Origin: Lacticaseibacillus jixianensis | Lineage (GTDB): Bacteria; Bacillota; Bacilli; Lactobacillales; Lactobacillaceae | Assembly: GCF_003946485.1 (NCBI RefSeq) | Contig: NZ_RHOJ01000023.1 | Location: 1 to 39,796 of the forward strand | Direction: 5' to 3' | DNA length: 39,796 bases | Shown here: positions 22,359 to 30,881 of the stretch, in pieces | How the letters are laid out: each line of letters starts with the position of its first letter | Numbering within the stretch: position 1 is the first letter of the stretch | The notes under the pieces: generated by a model | Database searches by the model: none | What the model saw: the letters and a program-made list of their open reading frames with translations, nothing else | What the model was told of the DNA's origin: nothing | Translations under genes and position numbers: made by a program

Positions 22359-23129
22359 ATGGGGACACTGATCAAAGAAGAAGTTTACAAACAGTTCCAC
22401 AAGCGCGGCTGGCTGATCGCCGCCTGCATCATGGTGCTTGGCGAGATCGGCTTTGGCCTGCTCGGCAAGGCCCAGCCGACTTGGTTCTCGGCGCGGTCGC
22501 TGGCCGCCAGCGATTACGTCGCCGGCGGGCTGGTCTTGTTCATCGCCATTGCCTCCACGGCCTCGATCGTGTCGATGGAGTACCAGTACGGCACGATGAA
22601 GCAGATCCTGTACCGGCAGTACTACCGCAGCCAGGTGTTCGTGGCGAAGGTGATCACCGTGCTGCTTCAACTGGCCTTTTTGCAGGTGCTCGCCAGTGGG
22701 ACCAACGTGGTGCTCACCCTGATCTTGCACCCCAGCTTTGACTGGGGCGGAAACGCCGCAAACGGCGAGGTGTTCTGGCAGACGTACCTGAAGAGCCTCG
22801 GTGGCAGCATGCTGCAGTACATCCTGCTGCTGTCGGTCGTGCTGCTGCTGTCCACGCTGTTCAAGAGCAACGCCGCGGCCATCGCCACCGGGCTGGTGGG
22901 GTACTTCCTCGTCACGCTGGCCGCCGCGCTCTTGCTGATGGCGATCGAGCAGTACCACTTCCTCAAGTGGAACCCGTTCACGTTCCTGCTCGCCGGCAGC
23001 CAGATCCTCAATCCGGGCATGGCGCAGTCGACTTACATGAGCACGGAAACGATGATCGCCGGGTCGCTTGTTTACAGTGTCATCTTTGGGTTTATCGCCT
23101 ACCTGAGCTTCCGCAAGCGCAGCATCTAG
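22359..23129 (+). CDS. ABC-2 type permease
   Basis: A 256-residue integral membrane protein with about six helices: 18-35 (GWLIAACIMVLGEIGFGL), 52-70, 98-118 (ITVLLQLAFLQVLASGTNVVLTL), 145-165, 172-192 and 225-250. The N-terminal EYQYGTMKQILYRQYYRSQ segment (about 73-91) is the cytoplasmic loop typical of lantibiotic-immunity and bacitracin ABC-2 permeases. It partners the upstream ATPase. A Shine-Dalgarno GGGGAGG lies inside the end of the ATPase gene. Confidence 0.88.
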   Translation: MGTLIKEEVYKQFHKRGWLIAACIMVLGEIGFGLLGKAQPTWFSARSLAASDYVAGGLVLFIAIASTASIVSMEYQYGTMKQILYRQYYRSQVFVAKVITVLLQLAFLQVLASGTNVVLTLILHPSFDWGGNAANGEVFWQTYLKSLGGSMLQYILLLSVVLLLSTLFKSNAAAIATGLVGYFLVTLAAALLLMAIEQYHFLKWNPFTFLLAGSQILNPGMAQSTYMSTETMIAGSLVYSVIFGFIAYLSFRKRSI

Positions 23130-23150
23130 GCGGGAAAAGGAGAAAAAACT

Positions 23151-23474
23151 ATGGCTGAATTATTAGTGACCACGACCGAGCACGTGCCCGGCCACGAGTA
23201 TGAGATCATCGGTGAAGTCTTCGGCGTCACCACCCAGTCGCGCAACATGGTGTCCGACCTCGGCGCCGGGCTGAAGAGCCTGGTCGGCGGCGAGATCAAG
23301 GGCTACACCAAGATGCTGTCGACCTCCCGCCAGACGGCCGTTGACCGCCTGCGCGACGAGGCCGCGGCCCAAGGCGCCGATGCCGTCGTCATGATGCGCT
23401 TTGACTCCGGCTCGATCGCCCAGGACATGCAGTCCGTCGTGGCGTATGGCACCGCGGTCAAGTTCACCGATTAA
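23151..23474 (+). CDS. UPF0145 (YbjQ-like) protein
   Basis: A 107-residue member of the YbjQ/UPF0145 family. The pattern is clear: [51 protein letters not shown], then [21 protein letters not shown] and [10 protein letters not shown]. The fold is a small oligomeric alpha/beta domain once called heavy-metal binding; the role is unknown. It lies 21 bp after the ABC permease and is probably the last gene of that operon, with AAAAGGAG before ATG 23151. Confidence 0.92.
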   Translation: MAELLVTTTEHVPGHEYEIIGEVFGVTTQSRNMVSDLGAGLKSLVGGEIKGYTKMLSTSRQTAVDRLRDEAAAQGADAVVMMRFDSGSIAQDMQSVVAYGTAVKFTD

Positions 23475-23525
23475 CGGCAAGTGCAGGCTGCCTTGTGAAC
23501 GGCGACAACCGCCAACGGGCAAGTG

Positions 23526-23592
23526 AAAAGGCGCGTCCTGAGGGCGGCGGCTGCTGGATAAGCAGCCGCGGCGGTTTGGGGCGTGCCTTTTT
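23526..23592 (+). terminator. Long terminator after the ABC/UPF0145 operon
   Basis: The core GCGGCTGCT (23547-23555) pairs with AGCAGCCGC (23561-23569). Outer arms AAAAGGC.CG and CG.GCCTTTTT extend it and end in a T run (23588-23592). Confidence 0.85.
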
Positions 23593-23628
23593 CCCATGCT
23601 CACAGGTGAACCGGCGCGGTGAATGCGC

Positions 23629-23634
23629 TACAAT
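23629..23634 (+). promoter_or_regulatory. -10 of the HTH gene and structured-repeat transcript
   Basis: TACAAT, 32 bp before ATG 23666, with a weak -35-like GTGAAC (23606-23611). A transcript starting here would carry the HTH gene and then the three structured repeats. Confidence 0.4.
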
Positions 23635-23665
23635 GGACACAGAGTGAACACCGGGAGGGATCGTC

Positions 23666-24016
23666 ATGGCAACAGTTGAATTAAGGCGTTACACCGTTGT
23701 CAACGAGTACGGCGAATTCCTCGAAGACGACGACCTGCTGCTTTTGCCGGGGTGGACCAAGGATCTGAAGAAGACCTGGATCACCTACAGCGCGGTGGAG
23801 GCGCAGCGCGTCGCCCACCAGGCGGAAGGGGTCGCCTGCGAGATCAAGATGACGCCGCTGCAGCAGGACGACAACAAGCCGTCCCACCGCGGCGTCCCGA
23901 TCTCCGTGCAAAAGCAGGTCATCACCCTCTGGCAACAGGGCATGTCGTACCGCAAGATCGCCAGCTTGCTGAAGATCTCCAAGTCGTCGGTGGGGAATAT
24001 CGTGAATAAAGATTAG
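23666..24016 (+). CDS. Small HTH protein next to the structured repeats
   Basis: A 116-residue protein. The N-terminal half (MATVELRRYTVVNEYGEFLEDDDLLLLPGWTKD and after) is acidic and beta-like, and not recognised. The C-terminal half (PISVQKQVITLWQQGMSYRKIASLLKISKSSVGNIVN, about 78-114) is a helix-turn-helix of the resolvase/transposase/terminase-small-subunit type; YRKIASLLKISKSSVGNIV is the helix pair. ATG 23666 follows GGGAGGG. The first structured repeat starts at its stop codon (TAG 24014-24016 is part of the repeat's ATTAG). Whether the protein binds the repeats is a hypothesis from adjacency. Confidence 0.7.
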   Translation: MATVELRRYTVVNEYGEFLEDDDLLLLPGWTKDLKKTWITYSAVEAQRVAHQAEGVACEIKMTPLQQDDNKPSHRGVPISVQKQVITLWQQGMSYRKIASLLKISKSSVGNIVNKD

Positions 24017-24183
24017 AAGGTGCGAAGGGTCGACGCACTTAGCGGGATGGATAGCCGCTACGCATGTCACCCTGTACGCCGTAAACGGCTACAGGGTGAT
24101 CATATCCCGGAGCATTGCCGCCGAACTTTGGCGGCGAGGCTCCGGGCGTAGCTATCCACTCCCGCGTTGTCGACCCGCAGCCC
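24012..24183 (+). repeat. Structured repeat, copy 1 (with extra hairpin)
   Basis: It starts ATTAGAAGGTGCG and ends CGCAGCCC. Nested pairs: GGGTCGAC 24027-24034 with GTCGACCC 24169-24176; GCGGGA 24042-24047 with TCCCGC 24160-24165; TGGATAGC 24048-24055 with GCTATCCA 24151-24158; an extra hairpin TCACCCTGTA 24067-24076 with TACAGGGTGA 24090-24099, found only here; and a terminal hairpin CCCGGAGC 24106-24113 with GCTCCGGG 24139-24146, topped by GCCGCC/GGCGGC (24117-24122, 24130-24135). It folds as a four-way junction. It may act as an RNA or as folded DNA. Confidence 0.85.
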
Positions 24184-24184
24184 A

Positions 24185-24310
24185 ATTAGAAGGTGCGGAG
24201 AGGTCGCGCACTTAGGGGGACAGCCAGCCTAGCCACAAGTATTGCCGCTGTACTTTAGCGGCGATGCTTGTGGCGTAGCTGGATGCTCCCGCGTTGCGAC
24301 CTCGCAGCCC
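24185..24310 (+). repeat. Structured repeat, copy 2
   Basis: It has the same start (ATTAGAAGGTGCGGAG) and end (CGCAGCCC) as copy 1. Stems are the same in position but different in sequence: GAGGTCGC with GCGACCTC, CCAGC with GCTGG, CCACAAG with CTTGTGG, and GCCGCT with AGCGGC. The second stem has one mismatch (GGGGGA opposite TCCCGC). Constant unpaired parts (CTTAG, CCTAG, ATT before the top stem, GCGTAGC, CGTTG) match the other copies. Confidence 0.85.
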
Positions 24311-24311
24311 G

Positions 24312-24440
24312 ATTACAGCAAGGTGCGGAGGGTCGACGGTTTTAGCCCGACAGTCAGCCTAGCTCACGGCATTGCCGCCGTTTTTTGGCGGCGAGGCCGT
24401 GAGCGTAGCTGAATGCTCGGGCGTTGTCGACCCGCAGCCC
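24312..24440 (+). repeat. Structured repeat, copy 3
   Basis: It starts ATTACAGCAAGGTGCGGAG and ends CGCAGCCC. Stems: GGGTCGAC with GTCGACCC, GCCCGA with TCGGGC, TCAGC with GCTGA, CTCACGGC with GCCGTGAG, and GCCGCC with GGCGGC. Relative to copy 1, both partners of the GCGGGA/TCCCGC stem have changed together. There is no extra hairpin, so the fold is linear with internal loops. Confidence 0.85.
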
Positions 24441-24747
24441 AGTTAGGCGGCAAGCCTTTCGCCCTTAGCCATCTAAGAATAATCGTGTAAACAGCGTCAA
24501 AGTGAACCCCGCGGGAGTATGCCCCGCAGCAAGGCGACCCCTGATCCCCAGAGGCCGTCTTTTTGTGCACCCAATCCACTCCTTCCGGTCGGCCAACCGC
24601 CCCTGCGCCCGCTCGCCCATCCCCTCCCGAAGGACCCCGTGGCAGATATTCCCCCCCTCAATGTCAGGTTATCTAACATAATCGGTCGACACCCTCGCCG
24701 CTTTTCGCTATCCTTTTTGTATTAAGTCATGAAAGAGGCGATTTGGT
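24441..24747. other. Noncoding stretch between the repeats and the amino-acid ABC operon
   Basis: It contains a GC-rich hairpin near 24508-24527 (CCGCGGG/CCCCGC) and a terminator-like segment ending GGCCGTCTTTTT (about 24533-24565), which could end the repeat transcript. Beyond it is a C-rich stretch and an AT-rich promoter-like stretch (24665-24725, CATAAT at 24676-24681) before the transporter gene. No coding region is seen. Confidence 0.45.
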
Positions 24748-26214
24748 GTGAGACGTCATTGGGGGATCATCGGGCTGGTCGTGGCCCTGGGCCTTGGCAT
24801 TTTTTCCGGGCAGGTGGCTTCGCCCGAACGGGTGCAGGCGGCCGAGAAGACCTACACGATCGCGATGGACACGACGTTCCCGCCGTTCGAATTCGCCGAT
24901 AAGAACAACAAGCGCGTCGGCATCGACATCGACCTGATCCGTGCGATCGCTAAGGCCGAGGGCTTCAAGGTCAGCCTGAAGGCCACCTCGTTCAACGGTG
25001 CGGTCCAGGAGCTCCAGGCCAATCAGGTCGACGGCGTCATGGCGGGGATGAGCATCACCCCCGAGCGCAAGAAGGTCTTTGCCTTTTCCGACCCGTACTA
25101 CCAATCCGGGGTCGTGATGGCGGTGGCCAAAAGCGGCAAGGTCGCGCGGCTGAGCCAGCTGCGCGGCAAGCGCGTCGCCGTCAAAACCGGCACCGCGTCG
25201 GCCGACTACGCCAACCGCATTAAGCACAAGTACGGCTTCAAGACGGTCACCTTCGACGATTCCAACAACGTTTACCAGGACGTGCTGTCCGGCAACTCCG
25301 CGGCGTGCTTCGAGGATAAGCCGGTCATGCAGTACGCCATCGCGACCGGCCTGGGCCTGAAACTGGGCAAAATGAAGATGGCGATGGCCAACGACTACGG
25401 CATTGCCGTGGCCAAGTCGAACCCGGTGCTCGTGGCCAAAATCAACGCCGGCCTGAAGAAGATCCGCAAGTCCGGCGAGTACACCAAGATCGTCGAGAAG
25501 TACCTCGGCAACGGCTCGCAGGCGGACACGGACAAGAAGGCCAAGGAAACCAACGACACCAGCAGCAGCTTTTTCGGCCTGTTGCAGTCCAACAGCCAGA
25601 CCCTGCTGGCCGGGCTGGGCGAGACGCTGCAGCTCACCGTGGTCGGCATCATCTGCGCCACGGTGGTCGGCATTCTGGTCGGCCTGCTCGGCGTTGTGCC
25701 AAGCAAAATCGCGCAGGGCGTCGCCACCACCTTCATCTACGTGTTCCGCGGCCTGCCGCTGATGGTCCTGGCGCTGTTCATCTACACCGGCGTGCCGATG
25801 GTCATCGGGGCCAAGATCCCGGCGTTCGTTGCCGGCATCGTCACCCTGACGCTGAACGAGGGCGCCTACACCGCGGCCTTCGTAAAAGGCGGCATCGGCG
25901 CGGTTGACGGCGGCCAGATGGAAGCCGCCCGCAGCCTGGGCCTGCCTTGGGGCAAGGCCATGCGGCGCGTCATCATGCCGCAGGGGATCCGCATCATGGT
26001 CCCAAGTTTTATCAACCAATTCATCATCACCCTGAAGGACACCTCGATCCTGTCGATCCTGGGCCTGATGGAGCTGACCCAAACCGGGAAGATCATCATC
26101 GCCCGCAACATGGAAGGCTTTAAAATCTGGACCATGGTGGCGCTGATCTACCTGATCATCATTACGCTGCTGACTTGGCTGTCCAACTGGGTGCAAAGGA
26201 GGGTGCGCGCATGA
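24748..26214 (+). CDS. glnP: Polar amino-acid ABC transporter, substrate-binding/permease fusion (GlnP-like)
   Basis: A 488-residue fusion. The signal peptide (1-32, ending QAAE) is followed by a type II substrate-binding domain (about 34-255; [29 protein letters not shown], then [18 protein letters not shown]). The permease domain (about 275-485) has five or so helices and the EAA loop [25 protein letters not shown] (about 390-414) that contacts the ATPase. The architecture equals the GlnPQ importers of lactic acid bacteria, here with one binding domain instead of two. The binding domain is tethered to the membrane through the permease. The start is GTG 24748 with AAAGAGGCG upstream. Substrate is glutamine/glutamate or a related polar amino acid by family; specificity is not proven. 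Confidence 0.92.
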   Translation: MRRHWGIIGLVVALGLGIFSGQVASPERVQAAEKTYTIAMDTTFPPFEFADKNNKRVGIDIDLIRAIAKAEGFKVSLKATSFNGAVQELQANQVDGVMAGMSITPERKKVFAFSDPYYQSGVVMAVAKSGKVARLSQLRGKRVAVKTGTASADYANRIKHKYGFKTVTFDDSNNVYQDVLSGNSAACFEDKPVMQYAIATGLGLKLGKMKMAMANDYGIAVAKSNPVLVAKINAGLKKIRKSGEYTKIVEKYLGNGSQADTDKKAKETNDTSSSFFGLLQSNSQTLLAGLGETLQLTVVGIICATVVGILVGLLGVVPSKIAQGVATTFIYVFRGLPLMVLALFIYTGVPMVIGAKIPAFVAGIVTLTLNEGAYTAAFVKGGIGAVDGGQMEAARSLGLPWGKAMRRVIMPQGIRIMVPSFINQFIITLKDTSILSILGLMELTQTGKIIIARNMEGFKIWTMVALIYLIIITLLTWLSNWVQRRVRA

Positions 26215-26948
26215 CTACTCGCATCGAAATGAAGAACGTTGTCAAAAAATACGGCGCCAACACCGTGGTGAGCGGCGTGAACCTCAAAGTCGAGGACGGC
26301 GAGGTCGTTGCGATGATCGGCCCGTCTGGTGCCGGCAAGTCCACCGTGCTGCGGATGATGAACGGCCTGGAAACCACAACCGCCGGCGAGATCCTCATCG
26401 ACGGCATCGACATTGCCAAACCCCACGTCGACATCGATAAGGTCCGTGCCAAGATCGGGATGGTGTTCCAGCATTTTAACCTGTTCCCCAACATGTCTGT
26501 GTTAGGAAATGTGACGCTGGCGCCCACCGAGCTCGGCCTGATGACCAAGGAAGAAGCCGACAAAGAAGGCCGCCGCATGCTTGACAGCGTCGGCCTGGCC
26601 GATAAGGTCGACGCCATGCCCAGCACCCTGTCCGGCGGCCAAAAGCAGCGCGTCGCCATCGCGCGGGCGCTGACCATGCACCCGGACATGATGCTGTTCG
26701 ACGAGCCGACCTCGGCGCTGGACCCCGAAATGGTCGGGGATGTGCTCGGCGTCATGCGCAAGCTCGCCAAGGAAGGCATGACCATGGTCGTCGTCACCCA
26801 CGAAATGGGCTTCGCCAAGGAGGTCGCCGACCGCGTCGTCTTCTTTGAAGGCGGCGAGATCCAGGAATCCGGCACCCCGGCGCAGGTCTTCGAGCACCCC
26901 AAGAACGAGCGGCTGCAGAGCTTTTTGCAGAAGGTGCTGGAGGCCTGA
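26211..26948 (+). CDS. glnQ: Polar amino-acid ABC transporter ATPase (GlnQ-like)
   Basis: A 245-residue ATPase with Walker [10 protein letters not shown] (37-45), Q-loop [10 protein letters not shown], signature LSGGQKQRV, Walker [15 protein letters not shown] and the H-loop [17 protein letters not shown]. All are typical of the polar amino-acid uptake class. The ATG overlaps the upstream TGA (ATGA), and AAAGGAGG lies just before it, so translation is probably coupled. With the preceding fusion protein it forms a complete importer. Confidence 0.95.
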   Translation: MTTRIEMKNVVKKYGANTVVSGVNLKVEDGEVVAMIGPSGAGKSTVLRMMNGLETTTAGEILIDGIDIAKPHVDIDKVRAKIGMVFQHFNLFPNMSVLGNVTLAPTELGLMTKEEADKEGRRMLDSVGLADKVDAMPSTLSGGQKQRVAIARALTMHPDMMLFDEPTSALDPEMVGDVLGVMRKLAKEGMTMVVVTHEMGFAKEVADRVVFFEGGEIQESGTPAQVFEHPKNERLQSFLQKVLEA

Positions 26949-26981
26949 TCAGCTTGTGGACTAACAACTAAAGCAGAATAG

Positions 26982-27057
26982 TGCCCCGTGATCGGTAGAC
27001 TCGGGCCCCGTCAAGTGACAGGGACCCGAGTGCTGCGACTGCGGGGCGCTTTTTTTG
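26982..27057 (+). terminator. Long branched terminator of the glnPQ operon
   Basis: The outer stem GCCCCG/CGGGGC encloses a strong inner hairpin (ACTCGGG.CC.GTC with GAC.GG.CCCGAGT), then a GC followed by seven T near 27051-27057. Confidence 0.85.
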
Positions 27058-27117
27058 CCTTCACGGGTCAGGGGAAGACCTCCGTGCGTCTTGCCCTCCC
27101 TTTAATCGATTGAGTTT

Positions 27118-27190
27118 AGACAAAATTGGCAGATTTTTGAAAAACCATTCAGGATATCTCTTAGTTTTGCGTGAAATTGGGAGATATTTT
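27118..27190 (+). repeat. Hairpin element A at the left edge of the sugar cluster
   Basis: It ends in GATATCTC...GAAATTGGGAGATATT and shares GGCAGAT, GAA.AAC, ATATCTC.TA and GAAATTGGGAGATATT with element B at 36589-36658, in the same orientation. The ATATCTC/GAGATAT arms pair here with a less perfect upper stem. Confidence 0.65.
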
Positions 27191-27519
27191 TAACCGTCAC
27201 ATAAAATGTGTAGAAATGTACCATAGAATGTTAAAATTCAGACGCAAAGAGGAATTCCATTGACTCAGCCGGACAGCTACCGGCAACAGGGTGCGGACGC
27301 TTACGGGCGTCCGTTTTTGTGCTTAGTATTTAGGTACCGCGATGATCGAATGGACCGAGCATTCATAGAGTGCCTTAAAGTGTCGCTGCGCCCTTGTAGC
27401 CACGCAAAAAGCTGCCGGATCGTTACGGGTATCCGACAGCTTCTTGGGGATTTACAGCGGCGATGGCGTGATGTCTGAGAGACTAACAGGCAAGCGCCCC
27501 CGTCAGCGCCGCTGCAATT
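27191..27519. other. Noncoding stretch with a short terminator
   Basis: A hairpin GGACGC/GCGTCC with TTTTTG lies at about 27295-27321, and an AT-rich TTAAAAT at about 27230 could be a promoter -10, so a short RNA of about 85 nt is possible. A weaker terminator-like repeat of GCTGCCGGATCG/GGGTATCCGACAGC follows near 27411-27443 and may terminate the GH2 transcript. The 72-codon frame here crosses the hairpin and is not a convincing gene. Confidence 0.4.
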
Positions 27520-29370
27520 TTAGCGGTCCGATTCAGGCGATTCACTGTGAACGGTGGGCCTGGAAAGGGGCTTGATGGCAAATATCTGGTGGTATTCCTC
27601 TAGCGGCAGTTTGGCGCGGCGATCAGCGGTGAGCAAGCCATTGACCTCCTGCTCAACGTCGGCGAGCTGAGTGAAGCAGTAGCCCCACAGTGCAGATGAT
27701 GCGGTGATGGCCGCCATTTCCATCCGCAGCTGCTTTAGAAAGGCTGCCTTGTCAGCGTCATTGAAGTACTGATCGGCGCTTCCAGTATCAGACGGCTGGG
27801 TCTTCACCCCGCCAAACTCGGTGAGAATGAGCGGCTGGCCTTGGTAGTGATAGCCTTTTGCCATGACCGCCCAAGCGGCATCAGGCTGAGTTAAGAGCCC
27901 GGTTTGATCCGCCATCGAGGCTTTGAACCGCCGATACTTTGGATCGTCTTCAGACTTGCCATGCAGGTAATTGTGCAACGTGACAATATCGGCAGTGGTG
28001 TTCTCCCAGCCGTCGTTTGAACCGACCAGCCGCGTCGTATCAAGGGTGTGAAGAAGATGATACAGCGTCTCGGCAAAATGTTGCTGCTGAACACTGAGGT
28101 GGATCTTATTGACCCCCCAGCTCTCATTTAGCGGGACCCAGACGATAATGGAAGGGTGGTTGTAATCGCGCGTCACGGCGTCTTCATACTCTTGGATAAG
28201 CCGCGTACTCATTTTCTTGCTGAAGTATGGGGCAGACGCCACTTCCTCCCAGACGAGGAAACCAAGCTTGTCGGCCCAGTAAAGGAATCGTGGATCCTCC
28301 AGCTTTTGGTGCTTACGGCAGCCGTTAAAGCCCATCGCCTTCGCCATCTTGATATCCTGAACGAACGCCTCGTCAGAGGGTGCGGTCAGGATCCCGTCAG
28401 GCCAGTAACCCTGGTCTAGGACCAGCCGCTGGTAGTAAGGTCGGCGATTGAGGTAAATCATGCCGTTTTCGGTGGTGACTTCCCGGAAGCCGAAGTATGA
28501 GGTGACGTGATCAAGGACCTTCTTGCTGTCGTCTGCGCTCGTCAGTGTGAACTCGACGGTAAACAAGTTGGGATGCTCAGGCGTCCAGGTCCAGCCGTCG
28601 TCGTGCGTGTAGGTCCGCAGGATGTGGTTTTGAATCAGATCGTAAGCACGCTTGATACTGGAGGTCACTACCAGCATCTCGTCTTCAGCGACCACCTGGT
28701 TCTTAAAGGTAATCTTGCAGTGCAACTTGCTGCCGATGGCCTCATCACTGAGCGCAATCTCGGTTTGCTCCGAGTCTTGATCAAACAATGAGGTGAACTG
28801 GACTGACTGGATGCGGCGGCGGTTAACGGCTTCTAACCAGACCGTCTGCCAGATCCCGGTGGTATTTGTGTACCAGATGCTGCCTTGTGGCTTCATCCAG
28901 GCCTGCTTACCGCGAGGAATCGTTTCGTCCGTCGAGCGATCTTCAACATAGACGCAGAGCGACTGCGAAGTCGTCTCTGGGTTAAGGGCTTCAGTAATGT
29001 CGAAGCAGAAGGGAGTCTCGCCTCCAGAATGCTCGCCGACAAAAGCGCCATTAACAAATACTTTCGTCGCGTAATCAACTGCACCGAAGTGGAGGAGGAC
29101 CTGCTTGTCGGCGCCCACCGGAGCGAGCCTAAATTCGCGTGAGTACCAGACGTGATCGTGTTGTTCATTAATGTGAATGGTGCTCAGTGAAGACTGGAAG
29201 GCAAACGGGACTTCAATACTACGTTTCAGTGATTGGGGCAAGCCGTTGCGGGGCCAGTTTTCAATCATGCCACGTTTGGCGTCATCAAAAGCAAAGTCCC
29301 AGCTGCCGTTTAGGTTTTGCCAGTCGGTGTTGCGGACTAATTCGGGACGAGGGTATTCTTCTCTAAGCAT
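27520..29370 (-). CDS. Glycoside hydrolase family 2 enzyme
   Basis: A 616-residue intracellular GH2 (beta-galactosidase/beta-glucuronidase class) without a signal peptide. The sugar-binding domain is near 20-180 (NGSWDFAFDD, WYSREF, KVFVNGAFVGEHSGG), an Ig-like domain at about 185-300, then the TIM barrel. The acid/base Glu is E416 in VPLNESWG and the nucleophile is probably E518 in LILTEFGG. The family usually runs 600-1000 residues, so this is the short form. The Shine-Dalgarno is AGGAAGG before ATG 29370. It is downstream of the lone EIIC and probably cotranscribed with it, acting on a sugar delivered by a PTS. Substrate class (galactoside, glucuronide or mannoside) is not certain. Confidence 0.88.
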   Translation of the reverse strand: MLREEYPRPELVRNTDWQNLNGSWDFAFDDAKRGMIENWPRNGLPQSLKRSIEVPFAFQSSLSTIHINEQHDHVWYSREFRLAPVGADKQVLLHFGAVDYATKVFVNGAFVGEHSGGETPFCFDITEALNPETTSQSLCVYVEDRSTDETIPRGKQAWMKPQGSIWYTNTTGIWQTVWLEAVNRRRIQSVQFTSLFDQDSEQTEIALSDEAIGSKLHCKITFKNQVVAEDEMLVVTSSIKRAYDLIQNHILRTYTHDDGWTWTPEHPNLFTVEFTLTSADDSKKVLDHVTSYFGFREVTTENGMIYLNRRPYYQRLVLDQGYWPDGILTAPSDEAFVQDIKMAKAMGFNGCRKHQKLEDPRFLYWADKLGFLVWEEVASAPYFSKKMSTRLIQEYEDAVTRDYNHPSIIVWVPLNESWGVNKIHLSVQQQHFAETLYHLLHTLDTTRLVGSNDGWENTTADIVTLHNYLHGKSEDDPKYRRFKASMADQTGLLTQPDAAWAVMAKGYHYQGQPLILTEFGGVKTQPSDTGSADQYFNDADKAAFLKQLRMEMAAITASSALWGYCFTQLADVEQEVNGLLTADRRAKLPLEEYHQIFAIKPLSRPTVHSESPESDR

Positions 29371-29400
29371 TTAAGGACCTTCCTAAAACTAAATCTCCGG

Positions 29401-30726
29401 TTAATTATTTTGAGCAGCAACTTGCTGTTCGTTCACGTGCGCAGCGACTCTCAGGAATGGGACGTAGAAGAGCGTGGTCAGCACGAGAATAAAGAGCTGG
29501 ACAAGGACGACCTTGTAGTCGCCTTGGCTTGCCAGAAAACCACTGAGCAGCGGCGGTGTCGTCCAAGGTACCATGACACTCAAAGGCTTAACCAAACCGA
29601 TGACAGTCACGAAGTACCCAATCAATGAACCGATTACAGGGCTGAGTACAAATGGAATCATCAGCGGAATGTTGAAGACCACTGGGAAGCCGAAGATGAC
29701 TGGTTCAGAAATTTCAAACAGCGACGGCGCCAAGGCCAGTTTCGACACATCACGGTAAGGCTTGAACTTGGAGAAGATCAAAGCCGCCAGCACAGCAGCC
29801 AAGCACATCCCGGTACCGCCCATCTGTGAGTAAACGGTCGTGAAGTCAACGTTGATAATGTTAGTTGGAGCGTGACCGGCGCTAACTTCCTGCATGTTTT
29901 GGTTAATGTTCATGATGAGAAATGGATCGAGCAGGGAGCCATTGATGACTGACTGGTGAATCCCCAACGTGAACAGGAAGTTGCCAGTTGAGTAAATCAG
30001 TAGGAACCCAAGCAGTGACGTGTTAACGCGGCGCAGTGGTTCCTGAACGATTTGAGAAATCAGGGTGATCAAATCAGTATTAAAACCGCTGATCAAAATA
30101 GCAGAGACAAGGGCGAAAATAATCAGTGTAAACGCTGATGGCAGCAGCGAAGCAAAGCTCTGGCCAACCGCCGGTGGAACTTGATCGCCAAGATTGATCA
30201 CTAACTTTTTCGACTTGGAAAAGGCCATGAAGAGTTCGGTCGCAACCAAACCGGTAATGATCCCGGCGAACATTGAGGTGGTCCCCAGTTGGGTGTAGAG
30301 GACCGCACCCGTGATGTCGACCGCCTTTTTGGCCCCAGTCGGAACAACGGAGTAGTGCAGTGCCATCATGATAAACAGTGCTGAGATGGAAACCGCGACC
30401 GCGCCGATAGGGTTGTGAAAGCCTTTATTCTTTGCCAGGAAGTAGGCAATCATTGGTGCAATCAAGATGCTGGCAATGTTGAGCGTCCCGTTTGTGATTA
30501 CCGAGCCAAAGGCCTGGAATTTCAGGAGCATATTACCATGCAGAATCCACGGAAAAATGACATTGTTGATCAAGACGCCCATGCCAGCCAGAATAAACAT
30601 CGGCATGATAGTTGCAAACGAATCACGTAATGAGCGGAGATGGACTTGATTGCCTAACTTCACCGAGAATGAAGTGAAGCCATCTATGAACCGGGACCAT
30701 CTAGACTTCTTAACTTCAGTAGCCAT
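29401..30726 (-). CDS. PTS EIIC, cellobiose/lactose (CelB-like) family
   Basis: A 441-residue integral membrane permease of the lactose/N,N-diacetylchitobiose class. It has about ten helices, the conserved GDQVPPAVGQSFASLLPS (about 182-199), EISEPVIFGFPVVFN (about 335-349), and VPWTTPPLLSGFL (about 383-395). There is no EIIA or EIIB gene beside it; the nearest are in the operon at 32985-35033. The stop lies 30 bp before the GH2 gene, so the two are one unit. Its promoter has a cre site over the -10. Alone it cannot phosphorylate its sugar, so it probably borrows EIIA/EIIB from the other operon or elsewhere. Confidence 0.92.
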   Translation of the reverse strand: MATEVKKSRWSRFIDGFTSFSVKLGNQVHLRSLRDSFATIMPMFILAGMGVLINNVIFPWILHGNMLLKFQAFGSVITNGTLNIASILIAPMIAYFLAKNKGFHNPIGAVAVSISALFIMMALHYSVVPTGAKKAVDITGAVLYTQLGTTSMFAGIITGLVATELFMAFSKSKKLVINLGDQVPPAVGQSFASLLPSAFTLIIFALVSAILISGFNTDLITLISQIVQEPLRRVNTSLLGFLLIYSTGNFLFTLGIHQSVINGSLLDPFLIMNINQNMQEVSAGHAPTNIINVDFTTVYSQMGGTGMCLAAVLAALIFSKFKPYRDVSKLALAPSLFEISEPVIFGFPVVFNIPLMIPFVLSPVIGSLIGYFVTVIGLVKPLSVMVPWTTPPLLSGFLASQGDYKVVLVQLFILVLTTLFYVPFLRVAAHVNEQQVAAQNN

Positions 30727-30818
30727 ACTAATATCCCTCTTTTGAAATTGAATTTAGAAGATAATGTCTGAACGCCGAACCAATTTTTCGACCCCGCACA
30801 TCGCTCCTTTCGGGTCTC

Positions 30819-30847
30819 AGTATAAGCGCTTACTTTGATAATGTAAA
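30819..30847 (-). promoter_or_regulatory. Promoter of the EIIC-GH2 operon
   Basis: On the minus strand, -35 TTTACA (30842-30847) and -10 TATACT (30819-30824) are 17 bp apart. The cre-like site overlaps the -10. Confidence 0.75.
30821..30834. promoter_or_regulatory. cre site (CcpA operator)
   Basis: TATAAGCGCTTACT closely matches the palindromic cre consensus TGTAAGCGCTTACA. It overlaps the -10 of the EIIC-GH2 promoter and would block it under glucose-rich conditions. Confidence 0.75.
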
Positions 30848-30881
30848 CTCATTAATTAAAAAGAAAAGGCATTTGTTCATA

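Noticed and set aside
20611-22368. 585-codon minus-strand frame across lepB and the ABC ATPase
   Set aside because: It is a shadow frame of two well-supported plus-strand genes.
24012-24440. Repeats as a CRISPR array or as integron attC sites
   Set aside because: The units are 126-172 bp with no constant short repeat and spacer pattern, and the RYYYAAC/GTTRRRY attC ends are missing.
24012-24440. Repeats as tandem riboswitches for the glnPQ operon
   Set aside because: They lie about 300 bp before the transporter gene with a terminator-like hairpin between, and the core resembles no aptamer I know. I did not exclude it fully.
24727-26196. 489-codon minus-strand frame opposite the GlnP fusion
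   Set aside because: It is a shadow of a clear transporter gene; His/Asp/Gly/Ala-rich and without a ribosome site.
27260-27478. 72-codon frame with TTG start
   Set aside because: It runs across a terminator-like hairpin, its composition is not protein-like, and nothing resembles a family. A short leader peptide or small RNA is more likely than this frame.
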